A DNA stretch of 32,312 nt from Chthonomonas sp. UBA2391 (GCA_002343825.1 DDSL01000139.1:1-32312), one strand, 5' to 3'. Numbered from the stretch's first letter, positions 15,810 to 24,568 are shown. Notes: generated by a model not told the origin, from the letters alone. Program-made: numbers and translations.

Positions 15810-17198
15810 ATGGCGGGTGACTTTTCTCGGCGCGACCTCTTGGCGGGGGCCGCTTCTCTTGCGCTTTCGGCGACGGCTCTCGGACAGGTGCAGAGTCCGT
15901 CGGCAAAGAAGCCCCGACTCGACCGAAAGCTCAGGACGCCTCCCGGCGCGGCTTACAACCTCAAGACTGAACCGCTCGACAAGGTCCGGTTCGGGTTCAT
16001 TGGGATGGGTGCCCGTGGCCCCTCGCACCTCGATGCGGCGATGAACTGCGAGGGCGTCGAGATCGTGGCGATCTGCGATAACCACGTCCCGAGCGCAGAA
16101 AAGGGGGCCAAGATGACCACCAACAAGGGCCGCTCTGCTCCGAAGCTCTATACCAAGGGCGAAGAGGATTTCCGAAGGATGCTGGAGACCGAGAAACTCG
16201 ACGCCGTCTTCATCAGCACTCCATGGGATTGGCATGTCCCGATGGCCAAGGCCTGCATGGAAGCCGGAGTTCATGCCCTGCTCGAAGTCCCTGCTGCGAC
16301 CACGATCGATGGCTGCTGGGACCTCGTCGAGACTGCTGAGAAGACCGGTCGCCATTGCATGATGCTGGAGAACGTCAACTATGGTCAGGAGGAACTCATG
16401 GTCCTCAACATGGTTCGGCAGGGGGTCTTTGGCGAACTTCTCCATGCCGAGGCCGCCTATATCCACGACCTCCGCTGGCAGATGAAGGAGATCGAGCATG
16501 GCACCGGCAGCTGGCGCACTTATGAATACACCAAGCGCAATGGAAACCTGTATCCGACCCACGGCCTCGGCCCAGTTGCCCACTACTTGAACCTGAACCG
16601 TGGTGACCGGATGAGCTACCTCACCAGCATGAGTTCGCCTGCTCGGTGCCGCGAGATCTATGCCCAGGCCGAGTTTCCTCCGGGGCACGAGCGCACCAGG
16701 CTCAAGTTCGTCTGCGGAGACATCAACACCAGCATCGTCAAGACCGAGCTCGGCCGCACGATCATGATCCAGTGGGACGAGCAACTCCCTCGCCCTTACA
16801 CACGGCACAACTTGATCCAGGGGACCAAGGGGCTCTGGGCCGGATTCCCAGCCCGGGCTGCGGTCGTCGGCGAGACTCCCGAAACCGAGCGATGGTCGAG
16901 GCCAGAGGAGCTTGCCAAGATTCGGGCCAAGTACGACCACCCCCTGTGGAAGAGACTGGAAGCGGAGGCCAAGCAGCACGGCGGCCACGGAGGCATGGAC
17001 TTCGTGATGGTCTGGCGAATCGTCTATTGCCTAAGGAACGGCTTGCCGCTCGACCAAGACGTCTATGATGCGGCCGCTTGGTCGGTGATCACGCCGCTGA
17101 GCGAGTGGTCGGTCGCCAACCGGAGCCAGAGCATCGACGTCCCCGACTTCACCCGCGGAGCCTACCGCACGATGGAGCCGGTGCCGATTTTCGAGTGA
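15810..17198 (+). CDS. Tat-exported GH109-type Gfo/Idh/MocA protein
   Basis: GH109 enzymes are NAD-dependent glycosidases (alpha-N-acetylgalactosaminidase type) of the Gfo/Idh/MocA fold. The 462-residue product begins with a Tat signal (FSRRDLLAGAASLAL). The Rossmann domain has RFGFIGMGARGPSH, AVFISTPWDWHVPMA and ALLEVPAATT. Family-specific blocks are MMLENVNYGQEEL, NGNLYPTHGLGPVAHYLNL, GGHGGMDFVM and DVYDAAAWSVITPLSE. ATG 15810 is chosen because a TAGAAT -10 box (15797-15802, extended with TGC) overlaps the alternative ATG 15801 and lies seven bases before 15810. Its 3'-terminal 55 bp are duplicated downstream. A plain sugar oxidoreductase is a less likely alternative. Confidence 0.85.
   Translation: MAGDFSRRDLLAGAASLALSATALGQVQSPSAKKPRLDRKLRTPPGAAYNLKTEPLDKVRFGFIGMGARGPSHLDAAMNCEGVEIVAICDNHVPSAEKGAKMTTNKGRSAPKLYTKGEEDFRRMLETEKLDAVFISTPWDWHVPMAKACMEAGVHALLEVPAATTIDGCWDLVETAEKTGRHCMMLENVNYGQEELMVLNMVRQGVFGELLHAEAAYIHDLRWQMKEIEHGTGSWRTYEYTKRNGNLYPTHGLGPVAHYLNLNRGDRMSYLTSMSSPARCREIYAQAEFPPGHERTRLKFVCGDINTSIVKTELGRTIMIQWDEQLPRPYTRHNLIQGTKGLWAGFPARAAVVGETPETERWSRPEELAKIRAKYDHPLWKRLEAEAKQHGGHGGMDFVMVWRIVYCLRNGLPLDQDVYDAAAWSVITPLSEWSVANRSQSIDVPDFTRGAYRTMEPVPIFE
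17144..17198 (+). repeat. 55-bp direct repeat, copy 1 (3' end of GH109 gene)
   Basis: This is the last 55 bases of the GH109 gene, encoding DFTRGAYRTMEPVPIFE and the stop codon. It matches 18664-18718 at 52 of 55 positions. Confidence 0.9.
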
Positions 17199-17293
17199 TC
17201 ATCGGGTTCGACGGGCGACCGGGCCTAGAGCGGCATTGCGTTTCCGATCATCCAGGTCGTATGATCGATGAGATGTAGTTAGGTGCCCGCAAT

Positions 17294-18586
17294 TTAGCGT
17301 GAGGATTCCGAATCTGCTTCGCGCTCCTTGGGTTCATGATTGCCGCTACGGTGGTCTTGAGAGGGCTTCTCGATAGCTGGGGTACGAACCCGAAGGACAT
17401 CACGCACCAGCGCAAGCACCGTTTCGGGGTTGTTCTTCTCTAACAAGTTCTGGTCTCGTAGCATTTGTTGAGTTCCTGCCACATCGCCGGACGGTGTTCG
17501 AATCAGAAACTCCCGTTTGTCCTCCGAGTCAAACTCAAAGGAAAACGCGAGTTTGCCGTTGCGGAGGTCAAAGACGTCTCCGTCGTCGTAGAGCGCATAA
17601 AGGCCGTAGGTGCTGACATATTGGGACCAAAGGCGCCCCTTGCGGATCAGCTTATAACGTGGTCCGTTGTTATAGATACTCCGAACCGTTAGATGCTGCT
17701 TGTCGGCGGAGCGTAGGACCGACCAGGGGGACAGGTGTAATGCATCTTCCGAAGCTCTAGTAGATGCAACCGCGTCGTACCGCCCGTAATCCACAATTAC
17801 GTCTCCGATTTGGGCAAAGATGCGTCCTTGGTCCACCCAGACCAAAACGTTGGACCCCGGTGACGACTTAGGCAATTTGATCGGAAGGAACCGTCTGGTA
17901 ATGGGATCGAAGGCCCTGGTAGATTGCGACTCTGCTAGATCAAGAAGAGCAAGCCTTCCCCCGCCGCCGGGCGCAAGTCGGATAGAGCCTTGATAGGGGG
18001 TGCCAAGGTTCCAAGTTTTGCGATCGTCCTTCAGGAGTTCCAGACCTGTGTGTTGAATCGTCCCGCTTGAAGCGGCGACCCACCGGTGTCCAGGCTCATC
18101 AAACTGAACTTTGGCACCATCTTTGGTGCTCCAAACATCGAAGATCATGCCACCACTCGTGATAACTACGGTTCCGACATCTTCTCCATTTGGGAGGATG
18201 GCGACGTAGGCACCAGGCCCCCCAACCAGTCCCCCAAAGGCAGTAAGTGGAAAAAGATCTCCGCCGAACTGACTACCGGGCTCCAGGTAGGTCGGATTGT
18301 ATAGGTTGAGATTGAGTACGAGAACCTCTTGGATGAGGTTGATGTAGAGGAGGTCGTCTGACAGGGCGAGCATTCCGTCGTTAAGCGCGATGGGCGCGAT
18401 GACGTACTGCTTTGACAACGCCGTCACCTCTCCGATGGCCCTCAGCGAATCAGGGTTTGATTTGTTGGCGGTTTGGGTAGCGCACCCCACCGTCCCGACA
18501 GCAAAGAGCGCCGCAGCCATCCAACAACGGCACCTCTCCGGTAACGAATTCAATTGCCTGACCATTGATGTCGGTTTGACGTACAT
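17294..18586 (-). CDS. Unrecognised lipoprotein-like protein
   Basis: The 430-residue product is not a family I recognise. Residues about 22-36 are hydrophobic and end in VGTVGC, an imperfect lipobox, so it is probably a lipid-anchored envelope protein; the second ATG (residue 8) is an equally good start. The body is rich in short beta-type segments (GTVVITSGGMIFDVW, RLALLDLAESQST, VLVWVDQGRIFAQIGD), suggesting a propeller-like fold. The C-terminus (about 395-430) is charged and probably disordered. The gene is clearly lower in GC (about 47% in a sampled line against about 63% in GH109) and sits exactly between the two 55-bp repeats, which suggests insertion from elsewhere. Confidence 0.7.
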   Translation of the reverse strand: MYVKPTSMVRQLNSLPERCRCWMAAALFAVGTVGCATQTANKSNPDSLRAIGEVTALSKQYVIAPIALNDGMLALSDDLLYINLIQEVLVLNLNLYNPTYLEPGSQFGGDLFPLTAFGGLVGGPGAYVAILPNGEDVGTVVITSGGMIFDVWSTKDGAKVQFDEPGHRWVAASSGTIQHTGLELLKDDRKTWNLGTPYQGSIRLAPGGGGRLALLDLAESQSTRAFDPITRRFLPIKLPKSSPGSNVLVWVDQGRIFAQIGDVIVDYGRYDAVASTRASEDALHLSPWSVLRSADKQHLTVRSIYNNGPRYKLIRKGRLWSQYVSTYGLYALYDDGDVFDLRNGKLAFSFEFDSEDKREFLIRTPSGDVAGTQQMLRDQNLLEKNNPETVLALVRDVLRVRTPAIEKPSQDHRSGNHEPKEREADSESSR

Positions 18587-18663
18587 GGCGAACCGAAGGG
18601 TTCGGGCAATGTCCCTTTGCAGTGACGGAGGGAAACTTGCGTCATTAGAGGTGTGAGCAGGAA

Positions 18664-18718
18664 CGACTTCACCCGCGGCGCCTACCGCCGGATGGAGCCG
18701 GTGCCGATTTTCGAGTGA
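18664..18718 (+). pseudogene. 55-bp direct repeat, copy 2 (GH109 3'-end remnant)
   Basis: This copy repeats the last 55 bases of the GH109 gene with three substitutions (52 of 55 identical), still encoding DFTRGAYRRMEPVPIFE and a stop. Nothing upstream of it resembles the GH109 gene; the preceding bases belong to the low-GC segment. It is either the tail of a lost tandem GH109 paralogue or a duplicated junction left by insertion of the 17199-18663 segment. Confidence 0.85.
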
Positions 18719-18724
18719 GTTGGG

Positions 18725-20128
18725 TCAGTCCTTCTTCGGTAGTTGCCAGACTGTCGACGGGCTGATCGCCTTGTAGAAAACCAAGATATCCGTCACGGGC
18801 AGGGTTGGAGATGACTCTTGCCCCGGGCGTGTGAGCCACTCTTTGGGGTTGAGTCCCCAGCCGCACCAGCCGCGATAGTAAGGGATAGCCCCCCACTTAT
18901 GGGTCGCCTCATCGGCCTTGCGGAAGTCGACCATGAATCTCTCGGGACCAACCCTGGCCAGAAACTCGCCGAGATCCCCGGGTTTGTCACAGCTGACCTC
19001 ATAGGCTTCGAAAGGCCGCGATCGTGCCTCGACAATGCTAACGCTCGGATCCCAGAGGCGAGCGCGAAAACTGCCTTTCGTCCACGCGAAGGTGACCGAA
19101 ACGTAGCCCTTGCCGATCGCCTTGCGAATCAGCATCCCTAATGTTTGGTATCCGGTCTGGCTAACGTAGTCTGGAAGGGACCCGAGGACGTGCATGTCAT
19201 GGGCCCAGAGAGCGCTTCTGAGTGAACCATTCAGTTCCAAGAGATTTTCAGACATGAAGACGTCGCGCCGAGACCAATAGTCGGCCGGCAACTTCGAGAA
19301 GTCCTTCGCCTCTCCTCCGAATTCGTACTGATAGGCCAAGAGGCATTGCCGGGCGACTTTTGCCGCATAGATTGCCTCTGGGTCTTTGGTCTTTTTTGCC
19401 GCCTCAATAAGGCGACTTACGATCTCCTCGTAGAGCTTAAACGCTTCTGGCTTCTGCCCATTGATCCATGTGATGAGGTCACTGCCATCTTTTTCCGCAT
19501 CCAAGAGCGGTTGTAACTCTTTGGTGAATCGATCCGCCGCTTTGCGGTCTTTGCGTCGCAAGCGCTCCAGAGCAAATTGCAGATCGACCGAGGCATCCTG
19601 ACAGTCGATACCGAAGACGCGAAACGGCTTGCCTGTCCTCACTACATAGCCTCGAAGCCATCCAACAAGAGAGGCAAAGTCGTCCGTTTTCCAAATGCTA
19701 AAGACTCCGGAATCCAGGATGATCTTGGTCAGGTCGCCCTTTCCTTGGTTGATATAAGCATCGACCTCGGCTCCAGCTTCGCGATTCACCTCGAGCATCA
19801 GGGCGCTTACCGCTCCTTGCCTGACCAATTCGCGGATCGCGTGCGACTTGAAGAGTTGCGACTGATGATCGCCGTGAGTCACCTCCCCAAAGCCGACAAT
19901 CTTGGCCTCGCCGATCATTTCGGTGAGGGTGGCTAGTTCTTTGCTCGAAGGGACATCGGAAGCAAAGGGCTTCAGGTGATCGCGGATCCACTTCAAGGCT
20001 CCCGGCTCTAATTCAGCACGGAGAGTGGCGGGTGACGGCTCAGGTCGATCTTGGGACTTGGCGACGCTGGGAACTGCAAGACCAAGAGCAAGCACCAGCA
20101 ACGGGAGAAGAGCGACGCGCAATTGCAT
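18725..20128 (-). CDS. Secreted erythromycin-esterase-family protein
   Basis: The 467-residue product belongs to the Erythro_esteras family (EreA/B-like), hydrolases using a metal-independent His/Glu mechanism. Family landmarks are VGFGEVTHGDHQSQLFKSHAIRELV, ALMLEVNREAGAEVDAYI, RVFGIDCQD and ALWAHDMHV. The true substrate is probably not a macrolide, because most family members of this type are uncharacterised. A signal peptide (QLRVALLPLLVLALGLAVPSVA) fixes the start at ATG 20128 rather than the longer frame to 20245, which would overlap the preceding gene. It lies 47 bases after the stop of the secreted-protein gene (20176-21735) and may share its transcript. GC content is lower than that of the neighbour. 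Confidence 0.8.
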   Translation of the reverse strand: MQLRVALLPLLVLALGLAVPSVAKSQDRPEPSPATLRAELEPGALKWIRDHLKPFASDVPSSKELATLTEMIGEAKIVGFGEVTHGDHQSQLFKSHAIRELVRQGAVSALMLEVNREAGAEVDAYINQGKGDLTKIILDSGVFSIWKTDDFASLVGWLRGYVVRTGKPFRVFGIDCQDASVDLQFALERLRRKDRKAADRFTKELQPLLDAEKDGSDLITWINGQKPEAFKLYEEIVSRLIEAAKKTKDPEAIYAAKVARQCLLAYQYEFGGEAKDFSKLPADYWSRRDVFMSENLLELNGSLRSALWAHDMHVLGSLPDYVSQTGYQTLGMLIRKAIGKGYVSVTFAWTKGSFRARLWDPSVSIVEARSRPFEAYEVSCDKPGDLGEFLARVGPERFMVDFRKADEATHKWGAIPYYRGWCGWGLNPKEWLTRPGQESSPTLPVTDILVFYKAISPSTVWQLPKKD

Positions 20129-20175
20129 AAAATTAGTCGCTATTCTGCCCGAATTCTGCCGATCCTTGTGAGTGG

Positions 20176-21735
20176 TCACCGAGGAGCGACCAAAACCGTG
20201 GCCATGCCGAGGTTTCCGGGATGCGCTGGGCGCTTCGTATCCCAATCGAGTAGCAATACCTTAGCGTCGGTGTACAAGGTGAGTCCGACGATGGTGTACT
20301 GATCCTTCTCGCGACCGTTTAGGATGAGCTTGTCTCCCTCGATCGTCCAGCGACCAGCGTCACTCCCGGTTTGCGAGCCAAACGCGCCCGGTCCGCCGAC
20401 CACGTTGGTGACCTTCGACGTGAAGGTCCCGTCTGCCTTCAGATTCAGGGACATTCCAGAGGCGGAATATCCCATTCCCGTGGCTCCAGTAGCCATGTTG
20501 ACCACGGCTCCCGACATCCCCGAGCTGGTGCTGAAGTCTCCCACCAAGTCGGCGGCCGGAAAGAGGTTCGGCCGATTGGCGCCTTGGACCTTGATCTGGC
20601 CGATGATCTCCTCGGCCAAGGCCGCCCCACTCGGATACTCGTAGCTCGCCGAAAAGGCTGCACCCGGCTCATAGGGCGGGGGTGGATCGCCGTAGGTCAC
20701 GGCCAGCACGATCGGTTGCCAGAGATCACCGACCCTTACGAGGGTGACCGCGACGAAGGTCGGGGCCTGAAGATGCTCTTCTTGGACACGGCCAATTCGG
20801 TAGTAGGCCGGGGCCCCGCCGACGTAGCGAGCATAGTAGTTGCGGTCGGCAAGATCGATTTTTCCTTCTGGTCGTAGCTTTTCCCACTGACGGTCGAGCT
20901 CTTGCCCGACACCCCCCGAGACCGGGATCGCGGCCGGGAACCGGACGAGCGCCCGGACGATCGATCGTTCGGAGCTGGAGCGTCGATACCAGTCTCCTAC
21001 CTTCTCCCATCCGTTCGGGATTCCAGCCGAGAAGCCTGGGGCGAGCCCTCCCAGCGGATTCGCGGGAACCGATTGGGGGGCCTGGGCCGGGGGCTTCGGT
21101 CGAGCCGTGATGCGCAGCCCATCGGTCCCGAAGTTGAACGCAGTCGTCCCGAGGAATGCGGACAGAAACGCCTTGGAAGTGGCGGCCAAGGATTTGGCTC
21201 CGGCCTCGTCTTCGGTCACGCTCGCCAGAATCAGCATCAAGGAAGCCACCGCCAAGTGGGTCTCATAGATCTCTTGCCGGGCCAGATCGTTGGTGTCGAG
21301 GGCGCGCGGGTCGGCCCGGAAGCTACTGCGAAGTTGGTCGCGGACTTTGTTGATCGTTGCCTCTGCGGGTTCGACTTGGTTGGCGATCGCGTTCAGTACC
21401 ACGAGGTTGAAGGCAACAGCCCCCGCGACGTCGAACTTGTTAGAGCCCGTTTGGCTCTCTTCAAAGGCTTTGATGAGGGCATCGAGCCCTTCGCGGAACG
21501 TCTTGCGATCCTCGGCGTTGGTGGCGATGAGATCCACGACGGCTTGGATCGTGCGCCCAGAGTTTTTTGGGGCGAAGTTGAGCGCTGGTGCGCTCGAGTT
21601 GGCCGCTGGCTGGAGCCCCTTAGTGCCCAGCTCTCGCAGACTCGCCGCGATGGGATTGGCCGAGCTCGCGATGGGCTGCGCGGACGAAGTGGCAGCAAGA
21701 GTAGTGAAGAAGACGAAGGCGGCAACCCGTCGCAT
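20176..21735 (-). CDS. Uncharacterised secreted protein
   Basis: This 519-residue protein has a signal peptide (RRVAAFVFFTTLAATSSA). Residues about 50-210 form an alpha-helical domain with LIATNAEDRKTFREGLDALIKAF and RQEIYETHLAVASLMLILASV. A proline-rich linker (about 215-235) leads to a middle domain, GWEKVGDWYRRSSSER onward. The C-terminal domain (about 410-519) has a lipocalin-like beta pattern (LKADGTFTSKVTN, GRWTIEGDKLILNG) common to DUF-type expression-response domains. I do not recognise a named family for the whole. A TAAGAT box (21742-21747) is exactly six bases before the ATG. The erythromycin-esterase gene follows on the same strand. Confidence 0.75.
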   Translation of the reverse strand: MRRVAAFVFFTTLAATSSAQPIASSANPIAASLRELGTKGLQPAANSSAPALNFAPKNSGRTIQAVVDLIATNAEDRKTFREGLDALIKAFEESQTGSNKFDVAGAVAFNLVVLNAIANQVEPAEATINKVRDQLRSSFRADPRALDTNDLARQEIYETHLAVASLMLILASVTEDEAGAKSLAATSKAFLSAFLGTTAFNFGTDGLRITARPKPPAQAPQSVPANPLGGLAPGFSAGIPNGWEKVGDWYRRSSSERSIVRALVRFPAAIPVSGGVGQELDRQWEKLRPEGKIDLADRNYYARYVGGAPAYYRIGRVQEEHLQAPTFVAVTLVRVGDLWQPIVLAVTYGDPPPPYEPGAAFSASYEYPSGAALAEEIIGQIKVQGANRPNLFPAADLVGDFSTSSGMSGAVVNMATGATGMGYSASGMSLNLKADGTFTSKVTNVVGGPGAFGSQTGSDAGRWTIEGDKLILNGREKDQYTIVGLTLYTDAKVLLLDWDTKRPAHPGNLGMATVLVAPR

Positions 21736-21805
21736 GGGTGCATCTTACTCAGTTCAGAGTTGGTCGGAAGCCGATTCTTCGCAAGTGCGCTAAACTCAGC
21801 ATGGC

Positions 21806-22270
21806 ATGACCCACGAAGAGGCCCTGATCCCGATCGACCACGCCATCTGGGAGATGAGCGAGGCCTTCGATGGGCTCCAAGATGGCGACCTCTGGGTCCG
21901 CCCCCACCCCCGCCTCCTCAGCATCGGCGAGCTCGCCGCGCACGTGGCCTATGGTGAAGCCCGATGGATCCATCCCACGCTCGAGAGCCCGCTCTTCTCG
22001 AACTCGGCGGCGTACTACCTGACCGCCGTCGATCAGCCGGTCGTGCTCGAACTTGGGGCCGAGGCGGTTTATGCCGAGGTCAAGCGAATCCACGAAGCTT
22101 GCCGAGCCCAAGTCCTAGCCACGCTCCCCGACCTTGCCAGCGTTCATCCCGGGCGCGATGACTGGACTTGGGGCTATACCCTGGAGTACATGGCCTTCCA
22201 CGTCGCCTACCACACCGGGCAGATCTATTCAGCCCGCCACCTGATGGGCCACGAAACCGCGAACAACTAG
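21806..22270 (+). CDS. DinB-family protein
   Basis: The 154-residue product fits the DinB/YfiT four-helix superfamily: IGELAAHVAYGEARWI with a probable metal-ligand histidine in the second helix, and YMAFHVAYHTGQIYSARHLMG near the C-terminus with the paired histidines. Members include metal-dependent thiol transferases and damage-induced proteins; the substrate here is unknown. TAAACT (21791-21796) lies nine bases before the ATG, and no Shine-Dalgarno is seen. Confidence 0.75.
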   Translation: MTHEEALIPIDHAIWEMSEAFDGLQDGDLWVRPHPRLLSIGELAAHVAYGEARWIHPTLESPLFSNSAAYYLTAVDQPVVLELGAEAVYAEVKRIHEACRAQVLATLPDLASVHPGRDDWTWGYTLEYMAFHVAYHTGQIYSARHLMGHETANN

Positions 22271-22436
22271 CTCCGGCCTAGGAGGTGTTGCTGGCTTCCG
22301 AACGGGTATTAGCCGAGGTCCGCAATCGCAGGCGACCCTGGAGATCCTTCAAGCGATACGCCGACCTGAACACGGGCTAACCGGGAGAGTAGTCGCCACC
22401 GAACCCGGGGTATCGCTGGGCTACGTTGAGTTGACA

Positions 22437-23084
22437 TCAGCTCGGATCTTCTGTTTCGGGTTCGGCACGCAGATCCATTCCCGTGGCCTCTTTGTAGGCG
22501 TGGCGGATCTCGCCCATCTCCGGATGAGTGACGACCGCGATTCGCACTCGAACGCCCTTAGGATCTTGAAGCTCGCGGTACCTGCTGAGTACGGCCATCA
22601 GTTCGGCGCAAAGCCGCTGTCCATCTTCCGCAGACAGCCGGTAGTTGAGCAGCTGGAAGATGCAGAACTGGGCGAGGGACGGGTCTTCGGGGATCACTCT
22701 GTGGAGTGCGGCTCGCTCGCGGCCGAGCGAGCGCATGATCGCATGGAAGCCCTTTGACCCAGCCTTGCGGTATTCGTCGGTCATCGGGTGGTTGCGTCCA
22801 TAGACCGACCTGCCTGCCCGCACGTACAGCGACTCGGTCCGGGCGCCCCGTCGCCGAGACTCCGCGAGCACGAGCAGCCCGACCTCGAGAAGCGCTTTGG
22901 TGTGGTAGTGGATCGTGCCTGCGGCCCGGTTCATCCGCTCCGCCACGTCTTGGGCCGATAAGGGCTCAAGCGCGCTGTAGGTCCAAAACACCTCGCTCCG
23001 GGCAGGCGACGCGATTTCGCGCAATTGCTCAAGACTGAACTCGAGTCGCTCGACCTGCCCGGGAAACAACGGCTGTTCGCTCAC
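22437..23084 (-). CDS. ArsR-like winged-helix transcription regulator
   Basis: This 215-residue protein has an N-terminal winged helix-turn-helix (about 14-75): REIASPARSEVFWTYSALEPLSAQDVAERM, then AAGTIHYHTKALLEVGLLVLAE. The C-terminal half (about 85-205) is helical and of unknown ligand specificity. Related regulators are annotated as helix_turn_helix_20 or ArsR type. No metal-binding cysteine cluster is seen, so metal sensing is unlikely. The start is GTG 23084, with TAAGCT (23094-23099) nine bases upstream. Targets are unknown; it is adjacent to, but on the same strand and downstream of, the PEP-CTERM genes, from which it is separated by only 12 bases. Confidence 0.75.
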   Translation of the reverse strand: MSEQPLFPGQVERLEFSLEQLREIASPARSEVFWTYSALEPLSAQDVAERMNRAAGTIHYHTKALLEVGLLVLAESRRRGARTESLYVRAGRSVYGRNHPMTDEYRKAGSKGFHAIMRSLGRERAALHRVIPEDPSLAQFCIFQLLNYRLSAEDGQRLCAELMAVLSRYRELQDPKGVRVRIAVVTHPEMGEIRHAYKEATGMDLRAEPETEDPS

Positions 23085-23096
23085 CTCATCTTGAGC

Positions 23097-23948
23097 TTAC
23101 ATCGTTCGCGGTCGTCGCCGACGAAGAAGCGCGATCGCTCCCAATCCGAGCGCGGTCATGGTGCCTGGTTCGGGCACCGCGAGGAGGCGGACGTCGTTCC
23201 CATCGCCGCCCAGGTAGCTAATCCGCAGGTCCACGCCTCCGATGCGCCCGGCGAGGTCGCCTTCGTTCAGTCCGTCGAAGCGGAACGTCGCGGTGGGATC
23301 TGAGAAGGTGAGGATGTCAAAGGTCTGCCCGGCGGTAGGGGTAAAGCCGTACATGCCGAGAAGCTCGAGGGCGACGACCCCATTTTCGCGCCGGTTTCGG
23401 ACGTTCAGGTTGGCGTAGGTGCCGGCCCCGAGTTGGCTCGCGCTGGCCCGGGTCGCGCCCCCAATCCCGAAGGTCATCGTCATCCCGGACCCGCCTAAGA
23501 GAACGAGGTCGCGCTTGCTCTTTGGTGTCGGGTTGAGCATGATGCCACCGCCACCAAATCCGCCAGGCCGAGGTAGCTGACCAGAGCGATCAAGAATGAG
23601 GTCGCCCTCACCGCTGGCGATGGTGCCGGCGTGCCACAAGAGCCCATCGCGGACGGTCTCCTCGGCGGAGCGGAAGCTCGTTCCGGCGAGGGTGCGCAGA
23701 GTGCCGCCGCCTTCGATGAGCAGGTTGCGCACGGCCACGACCGCGCTGCCGCGGGCTGGGTTGATCTCGACCGTGCGGCCCTCAGCGATGCGCACGTCGG
23801 TGTTGGCATCGGGCACGGCTCCCGTGCTCCAGTTACTGGCTTGAAACCAGTCGCCGTTCGTGCCGATGAAGTTTGCGCTGAAGGTCTGGCCCCACGCCGT
23901 GGGGCAGAGGGCCAGACCGAGCAAAGGAAGTAGGTTTCGCATTTTCAT
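23097..23948 (-). CDS. PEP-CTERM exported beta-strand-rich protein
   Basis: The 283-residue protein has a signal peptide (RNLLPLLGLALCPTAWG). Its body resembles the single-repeat beta-helical proteins related to autotransporter passenger domains (WFQASNWSTGAVPDANTDVRI, LLIEGGGTLRTLAG, YLGGDGNDVRLL). It ends in the PEP-CTERM sorting signal: VPEPGTM, a hydrophobic helix and RRRRPRTM. PEP-CTERM proteins are processed by an exosortase and are often linked to exopolysaccharide; no exosortase lies in the window. It follows the preceding PEP-CTERM gene by 12 bases with a GGAAGG ribosome site, so the two form an operon. Confidence 0.85.
   Translation of the reverse strand: MKMRNLLPLLGLALCPTAWGQTFSANFIGTNGDWFQASNWSTGAVPDANTDVRIAEGRTVEINPARGSAVVAVRNLLIEGGGTLRTLAGTSFRSAEETVRDGLLWHAGTIASGEGDLILDRSGQLPRPGGFGGGGIMLNPTPKSKRDLVLLGGSGMTMTFGIGGATRASASQLGAGTYANLNVRNRRENGVVALELLGMYGFTPTAGQTFDILTFSDPTATFRFDGLNEGDLAGRIGGVDLRISYLGGDGNDVRLLAVPEPGTMTALGLGAIALLRRRRPRTM
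23118..23175 (-). repeat. PEP-CTERM module repeat, copy 1
   Basis: This 58-bp stretch encoding the sorting signal matches 23982-24039 at 54 of 58 positions, while the rest of the two genes is unrelated. The module was evidently duplicated or kept alike by gene conversion. Confidence 0.85.
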
Positions 23949-23960
23949 TGATCCTTCCGA

Positions 23961-24524
23961 TTAGTTCGTTCGCCTCGCCCCCCGACGAAGAAGCGCGATC
24001 GCCCCCAATCCGAGCGCGGTCATAGTGCCCGGCTCGGGGACGGCTTCGACGCGGACATCGTCGACAAAGATGTTGCCCGGCCCGTCGAATCCGCGGATGC
24101 TCAGCACCGAGCCCGAGGTCGTGGCGAGTGCGTTGACGGAAAGCTTTTGCCAGCTCTCGAGGGGCCCTGTCAGGGGCGTCAGGTCCAGAGCGATGCTGTT
24201 TTCCCACCCAAGTTGGAGGCTGTCGCTGCGGAAGTCAATGTTCTTGACCCACAAGGAGATGGTGTAGGTCGTCCCAGCTGTGGTCGGGAGCGATTGGCTG
24301 ATCGCGTCGTGTTGCATGGCAGAGGCAGAAAAGACGAACGACCGGTTGCCTGAGAAGGCCTCGTTGGACGTGACCCCGAATTGTGACCCTGCGGGCGCGA
24401 AGTCGAAGGTCCAGTCGCTTAAAGGATCTTCGAAGCTGCCGTTGCTCACCAGATTCACGGCGTGTCCATGTGCGGCCCCGAGGGCGATCATCAGCCCGAT
24501 GACCCATTTTGCTTGTTTGTTCAT
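23961..24524 (-). CDS. PEP-CTERM exported carbohydrate-binding-like protein
   Basis: The 187-residue protein has a signal peptide (KWVIGLMIALGAAHGHA) followed by a jelly-roll-like domain: NLVSNGSFEDPLSDWTF, then TISLWVKNIDF and SIRGFDGPGNIFVDDVRVEAV. This is the pattern of DUF642/choice-of-anchor or CBM-like modules. It ends with VPEPGTMTALGLGAIALLRR, the PEP-CTERM signal. A GGAGGAAAC ribosome site precedes ATG 24524, and a near-consensus sigma-70-type promoter lies at 24569-24598. A ligand cannot be assigned. Confidence 0.85.
   Translation of the reverse strand: MNKQAKWVIGLMIALGAAHGHAVNLVSNGSFEDPLSDWTFDFAPAGSQFGVTSNEAFSGNRSFVFSASAMQHDAISQSLPTTAGTTYTISLWVKNIDFRSDSLQLGWENSIALDLTPLTGPLESWQKLSVNALATTSGSVLSIRGFDGPGNIFVDDVRVEAVPEPGTMTALGLGAIALLRRGARRTN
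23982..24039 (-). repeat. PEP-CTERM module repeat, copy 2
   Basis: This is the partner of 23118-23175 with four substitutions, two of them in the VPEPGTM-coding part. Confidence 0.85.
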
Positions 24525-24568
24525 GTGTTTCCTCCATCTCTCTATAGTCGAAAGAATGCAGAACTTCG

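Noticed and set aside
15756..16988. Long minus-strand frame (410 codons) opposite the GH109 gene
   Set aside because: The plus strand encodes conserved GH109 blocks and a Tat signal; the reverse frame shows none.
20902..21957. Long plus-strand frame (351 codons) opposite the secreted protein
   Set aside because: It is Arg/Gly/Ser-rich shadow translation; the minus strand has a signal peptide and a regulatory box at the right distance.
22336..22380. Possible SRPBCC gene tail (WRSFKRYADLNTG then stop)
   Set aside because: It resembles the SRPBCC C-terminus at 28394-28801 (TTCAAGCGATACGCCGA against TTCAAACGATACGCCGA), but only about 15 codons match and there is no gene body. It is either chance or a remnant too short to annotate. 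The rest of the gap 22271-22436 shows nothing.
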